DNA of 13,324 nt from an uncultured Collinsella sp. (GTDB taxonomy: Bacteria > Actinomycetota > Coriobacteriia > Coriobacteriales > Coriobacteriaceae), in the NCBI GenBank assembly GCA_900550815.1, contig URTW01000037.1, positions 1-13,324 on the forward strand. Direction: 5' to 3'. Below the pieces are notes generated by a model. That model saw nothing but the letters and a program-made list of their open reading frames with translations. It had not been told where the DNA came from and ran no database searches. The position numbers and the translations under genes are program-made. Below are positions 7,194-13,324 of the stretch, one piece after another (within the stretch, counting starts at the first letter, position 1; each line of letters opens with the position of its first letter).

Positions 7194-8378
7194 TTACAGA
7201 TGGACATCGGGATCGAGCATTTGAGCGCTCACGCGCATGGATGACGCCAGGTTTTGGAACGTTTCCAGACGCAGGCTGTCGATCTGCCCGGCGTCCTCGG
7301 CCTCGCGAACGGCGCAGCCCGGCTCATGGGTATGCGTGCAATCGCCAAACCGGCACGCGTGCGATGCCTCGACAATCTCGGGGAAGGCGCACGCCAGACC
7401 CCGCTCGTGACCCACGAGCGGTAGGCTGCGCAGGCCCGGGGCATCGGCGATCACGCCGGCGTCGCCCGGCAGCGCCACCATCACGCGCGCGACGGTAGTG
7501 TGACGGCCCTGGTCGTCGCGTTCGCGCACACCGCCGGTCGCCAACGTATCGTGGCCCAGCAGTGCATTGAGCAGCGTCGACTTACCGGCACCCGACTCGC
7601 CCAGAATCATGGCGCAGCTCCCGGCAGGCACGCAGGCACGGACCTCGTCCAGGCCGCGGCCCTCGGCAGAAGACGTCACGATCACGCGCACGTCCGGACC
7701 CACCAGGCGGCGCACGCGGTCCAGATCGCGCTCGAGCTCCTCGGCATCGCAGCGGTCAGCTTTGGTGAGCACCACCACCGGCTCGGCATCGCAGTCGAGC
7801 GCCAACACCAGCGAGCGCGCCACGCGGTCGAGCAGCACCTCACCGGCACCGAGCGCCTGCACGATTAGCACGCTATCCACGTTGGAGCAGAGCACCTGGC
7901 GCTCTCCACGGGCACGGCCGCGCCAACGCTCAAAGCTCGTACGGCGCGGCAGAACGCACTCAATCACGCCCATATCGTGCCCGGGAGCGCGGCGCACCGC
8001 CACACGGTCGCCCACGGCAGGCAGCAGGACCTCGTCCTCGCCGCGCGACTTGGCAAACCCCACGGCATGCTCGGCGCGGAAGGCATCATCGGCAGTCGCC
8101 ACCAGCGGAAACCCGCGATCCAAGCGCACCACGGCGCCAAGCTGCATCTGCTCGGGCTCCTCGGCATGTGCGCAAAAGTCGTCAAATGCCGCCTGTTGAG
8201 CTTCATCGACCGGCAGGTCATCGAACGCCGGAACATCCTGCAGCGCGTCGAGTCCCGGCACGTTTGCCAGCAGCTCCTCGGCTGATGCGGGGGCCTCGGT
8301 CGCAAGCTTCCGACGACGATCGCGCTTAGCCCGCGCCCCCGTCGTCTTTTTCTTCGCCTTAGCCTTAGCCTTGCCCAC
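7194..8378 (-). CDS. rsgA: RsgA, ribosome small-subunit assembly GTPase
   Basis: 394 residues from a GTG start (GGGAGG 5 nt upstream). An OB-fold (about 80-145) leads into a circularly permuted GTPase: G4 TKAD (205-208), G1 GESGAGKST (260-268), G2-like GRHTT (291-295), G3 DAPG (312-315). A zinc knuckle C342-x4-C347-x-H349-x5-C355 lies near the C-terminus. This permuted order plus the knuckle identifies RsgA/YjeQ, a GTPase that checks late 30S subunit maturation. An N-terminal extension of about 75 residues begins with a basic stretch (GKAKAKAKKKTTGARAKR); the protein is longer than the usual 290-350 residues. The frame is open upstream to 8504 through the neighbouring terminator, so a longer start is unlikely. 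It is monocistronic between terminators and unrelated to the pilus genes. Confidence 0.95.
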   Translation of the reverse strand: MGKAKAKAKKKTTGARAKRDRRRKLATEAPASAEELLANVPGLDALQDVPAFDDLPVDEAQQAAFDDFCAHAEEPEQMQLGAVVRLDRGFPLVATADDAFRAEHAVGFAKSRGEDEVLLPAVGDRVAVRRAPGHDMGVIECVLPRRTSFERWRGRARGERQVLCSNVDSVLIVQALGAGEVLLDRVARSLVLALDCDAEPVVVLTKADRCDAEELERDLDRVRRLVGPDVRVIVTSSAEGRGLDEVRACVPAGSCAMILGESGAGKSTLLNALLGHDTLATGGVRERDDQGRHTTVARVMVALPGDAGVIADAPGLRSLPLVGHERGLACAFPEIVEASHACRFGDCTHTHEPGCAVREAEDAGQIDSLRLETFQNLASSMRVSAQMLDPDVHL

Positions 8379-8383
8379 AAGCG

Positions 8384-8389
8384 CCTCCC
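8384..8389 (-). promoter_or_regulatory. rsgA: Shine-Dalgarno site deciding the rsgA GTG start
   Basis: GGGAGG lies 5 nt before GTG 8378. It excludes upstream in-frame starts, which would read through the ATPase terminator hairpin. Confidence 0.7.
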
Positions 8390-8416
8390 AGCACCATAAA
8401 TCACAACTGAGCAGGT

Positions 8417-8422
8417 ATTTTA
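8417..8422 (-). promoter_or_regulatory. rsgA: Candidate -10 element of the rsgA promoter
   Basis: TAAAAT on the minus strand matches five of six positions of the -10 consensus and would give a leader of about 30 nt. The -35 region at normal spacing falls inside the stem of the upstream terminator and does not match the consensus well (near TCGACC), so the promoter call is provisional. Confidence 0.45.
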
Positions 8423-8427
8423 CCCAC

Positions 8428-8463
8428 AAAAAAGAGTCGGTCGAGCAAACGCTCGACCGACTC
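8428..8463 (-). terminator. Rho-independent terminator of the P-type ATPase transcript
   Basis: A perfect 13-bp stem GAGTCGGTCGAGC/GCTCGACCGACTC (8434-8446 and 8451-8463) with a 4-nt loop. On the minus strand it is followed by six T (8428-8433). It lies about 155 nt beyond the ATPase stop; no T-run follows on the plus strand, so it is one-directional. Confidence 0.93.
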
Positions 8464-8520
8464 ACATACTTTCCCTCAGCCAATGGTCCCGAGAGGCTAT
8501 CCAAAGGCCCGACGCCGGGA

Positions 8521-8580
8521 GGGGTTTCTTCTGAGCGATCCCGCAGCGCGAAGCGCGAGGACCAGCGAAGAAGAAACCCC
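8521..8580. repeat. 60-bp palindromic element in the ATPase 3' untranslated region
   Basis: Perfect 12-bp inverted repeat ggggtttcttct (8521-8532) and agaagaaacccc (8569-8580) enclosing 36 nt. The interior can fold again around GCGC-GAA-GCGC (8546-8556), supported by TCC/GGA pairing outside it. There is no T-run on either strand, so it is not a standard terminator, and the true terminator follows at 8428-8463. It could be a dispersed REP-like palindrome or an RNA-stabilising 3' structure. Confidence 0.6.
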
Positions 8581-8618
8581 GCAGGCGATCGGACCGGTGG
8601 GAAGGATGGCCTTTCGAC

Positions 8619-11300
8619 CTACTCCTTCTCGACCGCGCGCATGATCGCCTTGTAGATCTCCATCAGCGGAATGATCAGGAAGGCCAGGCCCAGCGCGGCA
8701 AGAACGCCCTTGAGCTCAAGCGTCACAGGGCCAAAGAACATCTCGGCAAGCGTCGGCTGCACGGTCACGATCACCGTCAGCACCAGTGCCAGCGCGGCGG
8801 AAGCCCACAGCCACTTGTTCTGCTTCTTCATGGTGAACAGCGACGCACGACGGCTGCGCATATTGAAGCAGTGGAAAATCTCGACCATGTTGAGCGTGAT
8901 GAACGCCATCATCACGCCTTCCTCGTCGGCATTGCCGGCGATCATATCGGCGATGTGGATGTAGCCCATGTCAAAGTACACGCCCACAAAGAAGCTCGCC
9001 AGCACCAGCACGGTGATGATTAGGCCCTGGACCACGCAGTCCAGACCCATATGTCCGGCAAAGACGCCGTCCTTGGCGTTGCGCGGCTTGCGCTTCATGA
9101 TGTCGCCCTCGGCATCCTCCATGCCCAGCGCGAGCGCGGGGAAGCAGTCGGTGACCAGGTTCACCCACAGCAGCTGCACCGGCTGGAAGATGGTAAAGCC
9201 GATGAGCGTGGCGATGAACACCGAGAAGACCTCGGCAAGGTTAGCCGAAAGCAGGAACTGGATGACCTTGCGGATGTTGTCGTAGATGCGACGGCCCTCT
9301 TCGCAGGCACCGATGATGGTGGCGAAGTTGTCGTCGGCAAGTACCATGTCGGCGACGTTCTTGGTGACGTCGGTACCGGTGATGCCCATGCCCACGCCGA
9401 TGTCGGCGCGCTTGATGGACGGGGCGTCGTTGACGCCGTCGCCCGTCATGGCCACGATCTGGTCGCGCGACTTCCAAGCCTCGACGATGCGTGTCTTGTG
9501 CTCGGGTTGGACGCGGGCGTACACGCCGTAGTCCTCGATGTGCGCGTCGAGTTCCTCGTCGCTCATGCGATCGAGGTCGGCACCGGTGATGGCATGGTTG
9601 CGATCGGTGACGATGCCCAGCTGCTTGGCGATGGCCACGGCGGTGTCGATGTGGTCGCCCGTGATCATGACGGTGCGAATACCGGCATCGTGGGCCTCGC
9701 GGATGGCATCGGCGACCTCGGGGCGGACAGGGTCAATCATGCCGGACAGGCCGCAGAAGACCAGGTCGTGCTCGAGCGCAGCGGGGCTGCAGTCGCTCGG
9801 GACCTCGATGTAGATGCGGCATGCCAGCGCCAGCACGCGCAGGGCCTCGTCGGCCATGGCCTGGGTGGCGGCCACGAGCTCGGCACGACGCTCCTCGGTC
9901 AGCGGAATGACCTTATCGCCCTCGTAGATGTGGGTGCACAGGCCAATCACCACGTCGGGCGCGCCCTTGGTGTACTGCTCGTACTCGCCGTCCAGGGTCT
10001 CGACGACCACGGACATCATCTTGCGACCCGAGTCAAACGGGGCCTCGCCCACGCGCGGGTGCTCGGCGGTCAGGCCGGTGAGCCCCGCCTTGCCGGCGTC
10101 GTTGACGAGCGCGCACTCAGTCGGCTCACCCACGGCCTCGCCCAGCTCCTCGTCCCACTGGGCATCGGAGCACAGAGCCATGCCGGCCAGGAACTTCTCC
10201 TTAGGTGCGGCGAGCTCGTGCTTGACGACGGTCATCTTGTTCTGGGTGAGGGTACCGGTCTTGTCGGAGCAGATGGTCTGCGTGCAGCCAAGGGTCTCGA
10301 CGGCAGAGAGCTTGCGGATGATTGCCTGACGCTTGGCCATCTTGGTCACGCCAAGCGACAGCACGATGGTCACGACGGCAACCAGGCCCTCGGGGATGGC
10401 GGCGACGGCAAGCGAGACAGCGACCATAAAGGTGTCGAGCAGGGCGGTCGGGTCGGTAAGAACGTTGCCCACGCCGTGGCGGATGATGTCGACACCAAAG
10501 ATAACGACGCAGATGACGATAACCATAATGGTAAGGATGCGGCTGAGCTCGGCAAGCTTCACCTGCAGCGGCGTGAGCTCTTCCTTGGCCTCGGCCAGAG
10601 CGCCGGCGATCTTGCCCATCTCGGTGTTCATGCCGGTGCCGACCACGACGGCGCGACCGCGACCGTACACCACGGTAGAGCCCATGTAGCACATGTTCTT
10701 GCGGTCGCCGAGCGGCACGTCGTCAGTGCCCGCGGCAAGCTCAATCACGTTGGTGTGCTTCTCGACCGGCACGGACTCGCCGGTCAGTGCGGCCTCTTCG
10801 ATCTTCATCGTGGCGCTCTCGAGCACGCGGCAGTCGGCCGGGACGGAGTCGCCCGCCTCGAGCATGATCACGTCGCCGGGCACGAGCTCGGCGCTCGGCA
10901 GGTGCACGAGCTTGCCGTCGCGCAGCACCTTGGACTGCGCCGCGCTCATTTCCTGCAGGGCCTCGAGGGCCTCCTCGCTCTTGGCTTCCTGGACCACGCC
11001 CAGCACCGAGTTGACGATAACGACGAACATGATGATGGCGACGTCGGCAAAATCGGGCTCGCCCTTGACCATGCCCGTAAGTGCGCTGATAACGGCGGCA
11101 ACAATCAGCATGATGACCATGGAGTCTGCCATCTGCTCAAAGAAGCGCTTCCACAGCGGAGTCTTCTCGGCTTCCTCAAGCTTGTTAGGGCCTGTCTTGG
11201 CGAGGCGCGACGACGCCTCGTCGTTGCTCAGGCCAAGGTTCTCATCGACACCCTGGTCGCTGAGCACCTCCGCCGCGGCGGACAGGTATTCCTTTTGCAT
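8619..11300 (-). CDS. Calcium-transporting P-type ATPase (P2A/P2B, SERCA/PMCA-like)
   Basis: 893 residues, full length for the family. An N-terminal cation-ATPase domain is followed by TM1-2 (about 60-103). The actuator loop is TGES (173-176), and TM4 carries the PEGL ion-binding motif (303-306, Glu304). The phosphorylation site is CSDKTGTLT (344-352, Asp346). Further motifs are nucleotide-binding KGAPD (445-449), MITGDH (545-550) and TGDGVNDAPS (619-628). TM5 has SANLAEV (Asn687, Glu690) and TM6 has NLVTD (Asn714, Asp718). These match the Ca2+-ligand positions of SERCA, so export of Ca2+ from the cytoplasm is expected; Mn2+ is possible. The SERCA TM8 Glu position reads Asn804 with Glu807 nearby, a common bacterial variation by my recollection. 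AGGAGGGG precedes the ATG. It is transcribed divergently from pyk and ends in its own terminator. Confidence 0.93.
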   Translation of the reverse strand: MQKEYLSAAAEVLSDQGVDENLGLSNDEASSRLAKTGPNKLEEAEKTPLWKRFFEQMADSMVIMLIVAAVISALTGMVKGEPDFADVAIIMFVVIVNSVLGVVQEAKSEEALEALQEMSAAQSKVLRDGKLVHLPSAELVPGDVIMLEAGDSVPADCRVLESATMKIEEAALTGESVPVEKHTNVIELAAGTDDVPLGDRKNMCYMGSTVVYGRGRAVVVGTGMNTEMGKIAGALAEAKEELTPLQVKLAELSRILTIMVIVICVVIFGVDIIRHGVGNVLTDPTALLDTFMVAVSLAVAAIPEGLVAVVTIVLSLGVTKMAKRQAIIRKLSAVETLGCTQTICSDKTGTLTQNKMTVVKHELAAPKEKFLAGMALCSDAQWDEELGEAVGEPTECALVNDAGKAGLTGLTAEHPRVGEAPFDSGRKMMSVVVETLDGEYEQYTKGAPDVVIGLCTHIYEGDKVIPLTEERRAELVAATQAMADEALRVLALACRIYIEVPSDCSPAALEHDLVFCGLSGMIDPVRPEVADAIREAHDAGIRTVMITGDHIDTAVAIAKQLGIVTDRNHAITGADLDRMSDEELDAHIEDYGVYARVQPEHKTRIVEAWKSRDQIVAMTGDGVNDAPSIKRADIGVGMGITGTDVTKNVADMVLADDNFATIIGACEEGRRIYDNIRKVIQFLLSANLAEVFSVFIATLIGFTIFQPVQLLWVNLVTDCFPALALGMEDAEGDIMKRKPRNAKDGVFAGHMGLDCVVQGLIITVLVLASFFVGVYFDMGYIHIADMIAGNADEEGVMMAFITLNMVEIFHCFNMRSRRASLFTMKKQNKWLWASAALALVLTVIVTVQPTLAEMFFGPVTLELKGVLAALGLAFLIIPLMEIYKAIMRAVEKE

Positions 11301-11310
11301 ATAGAGTCCC

Positions 11311-11364
11311 CTCCTGGGATTCGGGCCACTCAGCAGATTGATGCCCGATCATAATTCCCAGGAG
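11311..11364 (-). promoter_or_regulatory. Inverted repeat overlapping the ATPase ribosome-binding site
   Basis: CTCCTGGGA (11311-11319) and TCCCAGGAG (11356-11364) form a perfect 9-bp inverted repeat 36 nt apart. In a minus-strand transcript beginning upstream of 11364, the 3' arm contains AGGAG of the ATPase Shine-Dalgarno site, so folding would block initiation. Alternatively it is a DNA operator. Confidence 0.45.
11348..11353 (-). promoter_or_regulatory. Candidate -10 (TATGAT) for the ATPase gene
   Basis: TATGAT on the minus strand, about 47 nt before the ATG, matches five of six -10 positions, but no good -35 lies at normal spacing. A rival is TTGGCT (11443-11448) with TACCAT (11419-11424) at 18-nt spacing, which would start a leader of about 110 nt containing both arms of the inverted repeat. 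Confidence 0.3.
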
Positions 11365-11507
11365 AAGGGCAAGGGCTCATCAAGGCTGCCGTGCTGAGCG
11401 GCAGTTGATAGTGGAGCTATGGTACCCCAAAGCGACGCGTCTAGCCAAAACATTCCATCTGGAAACACGGCACAGGCGCAACGGTGCAGACAGTGTGATG
11501 CTCAACA

Positions 11508-11593
11508 TTGATAAAACGTTTTTTCTTCGGCGCATCGTCAGACTGAAATATCGCCCAGATAGCAGCGGTCAGAACGGTTGATAAAGTTTTTTC
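11508..11593 (+). repeat. Direct repeat pair in the pyk upstream region
   Basis: TTGATAAAACGTTTTTTC (11508-11525) and TTGATAAAGTTTTTTC (11578-11593) are nearly identical apart from a two-base difference in length, and start 70 bp apart. They lie in the AT-rich block upstream of the pyk promoter and could be binding sites for a regulator or upstream promoter elements. Confidence 0.5.
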
Positions 11594-11648
11594 ATATACC
11601 GTTTTTACCGCAAAAAATGAACTTCTAATTCGGCATACGGTCGATTTT

Positions 11649-11679
11649 TGGGGGTGTTCGGTCGTCATTTCGTTATAAT
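11649..11679 (+). promoter_or_regulatory. pyk: pyk promoter
   Basis: A perfect -10 TATAAT at 11674-11679 lies about 64 nt before the pyk ATG. The best -35 is a weak TTGGGG (11649-11654) at 19-nt spacing, so the promoter may rely on upstream AT-rich DNA or an activator. The predicted leader is about 57 nt. Confidence 0.7.
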
Positions 11680-11742
11680 CATCTCAGTTTTATTTCTTAT
11701 GGTTTATCTATCAGCGCAAGACGATGTCAGATGGAGGTCTGA

Positions 11743-13203
11743 ATGTACAAGCGCACCAAGATTGTATGCACCATGGGTCCCGCCTGCGATAGCGACGAGA
11801 CCATCCGCGAGATGATCAAGGCGGGCATGAACGTCGCCCGTTTTAACTTCTCGCACGGATCCTACGACGAGCACCACGGTCGCATCGAGCGCGTCCGTCG
11901 TATTTCCAAGGAGCTCGGTCTGCCCGTCGGCATCCTGCTCGACACCAAGGGCCCCGAGGTCCGCACCGGCCTTCTGGTCGACGGCAAGAAGGTTGCCGTC
12001 AAGACCGGCGACAAGATCGTCGTCACCGCTCAGCCCACGTCCGAGGATTTCCACGGCACCGCTGAGCACATCTCCCTCGACTACCTGGCCCTGCCCTCCG
12101 AGGTCGAGAAGGGCTCCCTCATCCTGATCGATGACGGCTTGGTTGCCCTCGAGGTCGAGTCCGTCGACGGCCAGGACATGACCTGCGTCGTTAAGAACGA
12201 CGGCCTGATCGGCGAGCGCAAGGGCGTCAACATGCCCAACGTCAACATCTCGCTGCCCGCCATCACCGAGCGCGATCGTCAGGACATCCTCTTTGGCCTG
12301 ACCGAGAACATCGACTACATCGCCGCTTCCTTCATCCGTGACGGCGAGTCCGTCCGCGGCATCCGCAAGCTTTGCCGCGAGAACGGTGGCGAGCACGTGA
12401 CGATCTTCCCGAAGATCGAGTGCGCCCTGGGCGTCGAGAACTTCGACGAGATTCTCGAGGCTTCCGACGGCATCATGGTCGCCCGTGGCGACCTGGGCAT
12501 CGAGATCAAGCCCGAGCTCGTTCCGCACATCCAGAAGGAGATCATCGCCAAGTGCAACGCGGCCTACAAGCCCGTTATCACCGCTACGCAGATGCTCGAC
12601 TCCATGCAGCAGAACCCGCGCCCGACGCGCGCCGAGGTTGCCGACGTCGCTAACGCCATCTACGACGGCACCGACGCCGTCATGCTCTCTGGCGAGTCCG
12701 CTGCCGGTAAGTACCCGGTCGAGGCCGTCAAGATGCAGGCCAGCATCGCTCTCGAGACCGAGAAGTACCTCCCGGCTCACGCTCCGCTCGAGGTTCCGGC
12801 TGACGCTCACGGCACCCGCGTCGTCAACAACGTTGTGGGTATGTCCGCTGTGAACATGGCCACCACCGTTGGCGCCAAGTGCATCACCGTGCCGACGACC
12901 ACCGGTCGTACCGCTCGCCTGATCTCGCACTTCCGTCCCAACATGCCGATCTGCGCGTTCTCCCGCCACGAGTGGGCCGTCCAGCAGATGATCATGTACT
13001 GGGGCGTCATCCCGCACCAGGCCGAGATTACCCAGGGCACCGTCAACGGCACGATCGTCAAGGCGATCGAGACCGCTAAGGAGCTCGGCTACGTCAAGAC
13101 TGGCGATTTGACCGTCGCTACCGCCGGCGATCCCCGCATGAGCGTCCAGCTCGAGGACAAGGTCTCCTCGACCAACGTCGCTTACGTCGCTCAGGTGCGC
13201 TAA
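11743..13203 (+). CDS. pyk: Pyruvate kinase
   Basis: 486 residues: phosphoenolpyruvate + ADP to pyruvate + ATP, last step of glycolysis, cytoplasmic homotetramer. The N-terminus RTKIVCTMGP and the ARFNFSHG (32-39) and DTKGPEVRTG (67-76) motifs are intact. The beta-barrel B domain spans about 70-170. The active-site segment has PKIE with catalytic Lys224 and Glu226, then DGIMVARGDLG with Asp250, followed by TATQML (280-285). The length matches enzymes without the extra C-terminal PEP-utilising domain of Bacillus. The usual KIENxEG reads KIECALG here. The start follows TGGAGGT by about 5 nt. Codons are strongly biased to C-ending forms, as expected of a highly expressed gene. It is monocistronic with its own promoter and terminator. 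Confidence 0.97.
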   Translation: MYKRTKIVCTMGPACDSDETIREMIKAGMNVARFNFSHGSYDEHHGRIERVRRISKELGLPVGILLDTKGPEVRTGLLVDGKKVAVKTGDKIVVTAQPTSEDFHGTAEHISLDYLALPSEVEKGSLILIDDGLVALEVESVDGQDMTCVVKNDGLIGERKGVNMPNVNISLPAITERDRQDILFGLTENIDYIAASFIRDGESVRGIRKLCRENGGEHVTIFPKIECALGVENFDEILEASDGIMVARGDLGIEIKPELVPHIQKEIIAKCNAAYKPVITATQMLDSMQQNPRPTRAEVADVANAIYDGTDAVMLSGESAAGKYPVEAVKMQASIALETEKYLPAHAPLEVPADAHGTRVVNNVVGMSAVNMATTVGAKCITVPTTTGRTARLISHFRPNMPICAFSRHEWAVQQMIMYWGVIPHQAEITQGTVNGTIVKAIETAKELGYVKTGDLTVATAGDPRMSVQLEDKVSSTNVAYVAQVR

Positions 13204-13236
13204 ATCGCACTTGCAAGCAGATTTGCATTGCAAAGG

Positions 13237-13266
13237 GTCCGGACGGCTTCGCCTTCCGGACTTTTT
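13237..13266 (+). terminator. pyk: Rho-independent terminator of pyk
   Basis: Stem GTCCGGA/TCCGGAC (13237-13243 and 13255-13261) extended inside by GGC/GCC around a TTC loop, followed by five T (13262-13266). It begins 34 nt after the pyk stop. Confidence 0.9.
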
Positions 13267-13324
13267 AAAGACCATCTTCATATGCCGCCTCATCGATTAG
13301 CGATCAGTCGCAAGCCTCTCCGCT

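Larger units (their letters stand above)
11301..11742. other. Divergent intergenic region (ATPase / pyk)
   Basis: 442 bp without a convincing gene. The part next to the ATPase (11301-11460) is GC-balanced and holds its ribosome site, a 9-bp inverted repeat and candidate minus-strand promoters. The part next to pyk (about 11500-11710) is strikingly AT-rich against the GC-rich genome and contains a direct repeat and the pyk promoter. A 75-codon minus-strand frame inside it lacks a ribosome site and recognisable content. Confidence 0.8.

Noticed and set aside
9051..11354. 767-codon plus-strand open frame opposite the P-type ATPase
   Set aside because: It is the codon-bias shadow of a textbook ATPase, with low-complexity His/Asp/Gly/Leu composition, no domain, and no ribosome site.
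11508..11525. Possible CcpA cre site around AAAACGTTTT
   Set aside because: The TG-to-CG spacing is wrong and the terminal CA is missing, so it does not fit the cre consensus.
11441..11668. 75-codon minus-strand frame between the ATPase and pyk
   Set aside because: There is no Shine-Dalgarno site, the composition is AT-rich, no hydrophobic or domain pattern is seen, and it lies across the pyk upstream repeats.
11704..13293. 529-codon minus-strand frame opposite the whole of pyk
   Set aside because: It mirrors the C-ending codon bias of pyk, giving a repetitive Asp/Val/Leu/Gly product without recognisable motifs.
13267..13324. Possible tRNA start or gene at the right edge
   Set aside because: Only a 4-bp GCGA/TCGC hairpin is visible; no cloverleaf, T-loop motif or ribosome site could be found in the 58 nt.

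Overview
The window is GC-rich, with short gaps, many 4-30 bp gene overlaps and strong Shine-Dalgarno sites (GGAGG type). It holds a Gram-positive style Tad/Flp pilus locus followed by rsgA, a calcium-type P-type ATPase and pyruvate kinase. Protein style, GC content and the Tad set without an outer-membrane secretin suggest an actinobacterial gut anaerobe of the Coriobacteriia, probably Collinsella-like. That assignment is inference; no rRNA or marker search was possible.

Layout. (1) Positions 1-6941, minus strand: one ten-gene operon, in transcription order cpaB/rcpC, cpaE/tadZ, tadA/cpaF, tadB, tadC, flp pilin, an unrecognised one-TM protein, a second short pilin-like protein, tadE, and a TadG-like protein cut by the left edge. 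Almost every junction is a stop/start overlap or has a gap of 10 nt or less, so the genes are probably translationally coupled. (2) 6942-7193: operon leader with a cluster of GCTGACCA repeats (possible operator) and the rsgA terminator. (3) 7194-8378, minus: rsgA, with a lysine-rich N-terminal extension. (4) 8379-8618: a compact rsgA promoter abutting the ATPase terminator, then a 60-bp palindrome. (5) 8619-11300, minus: Ca2+-type P-type ATPase. (6) 11301-11742: a 442-bp divergent intergenic region holding an inverted repeat over the ATPase ribosome-binding site, an AT-rich block with a direct repeat, and the pyk promoter. (7) 11743-13203, plus: pyk, followed by a terminator; 13267-13324 shows nothing recognisable.

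How the pilus genes fit together: TadA is the hexameric secretion ATPase, TadB and TadC the inner-membrane platform, CpaE/TadZ the ParA-like localisation factor, CpaB an envelope-spanning assembly protein, Flp the major pilin, and TadE, the TadG-like protein and the 72-aa protein likely minor pilins. No prepilin peptidase (TadV/CpaA) is in the window; it may lie beyond the left edge or elsewhere. The most distinctive observation is that all the pilin-like proteins share an Ala-(Gln/Tyr)-x-Thr-x-(Glu/Ser) junction in place of the usual Gly at the processing site. The locus also encodes one membrane protein that I cannot assign to a known Tad component.
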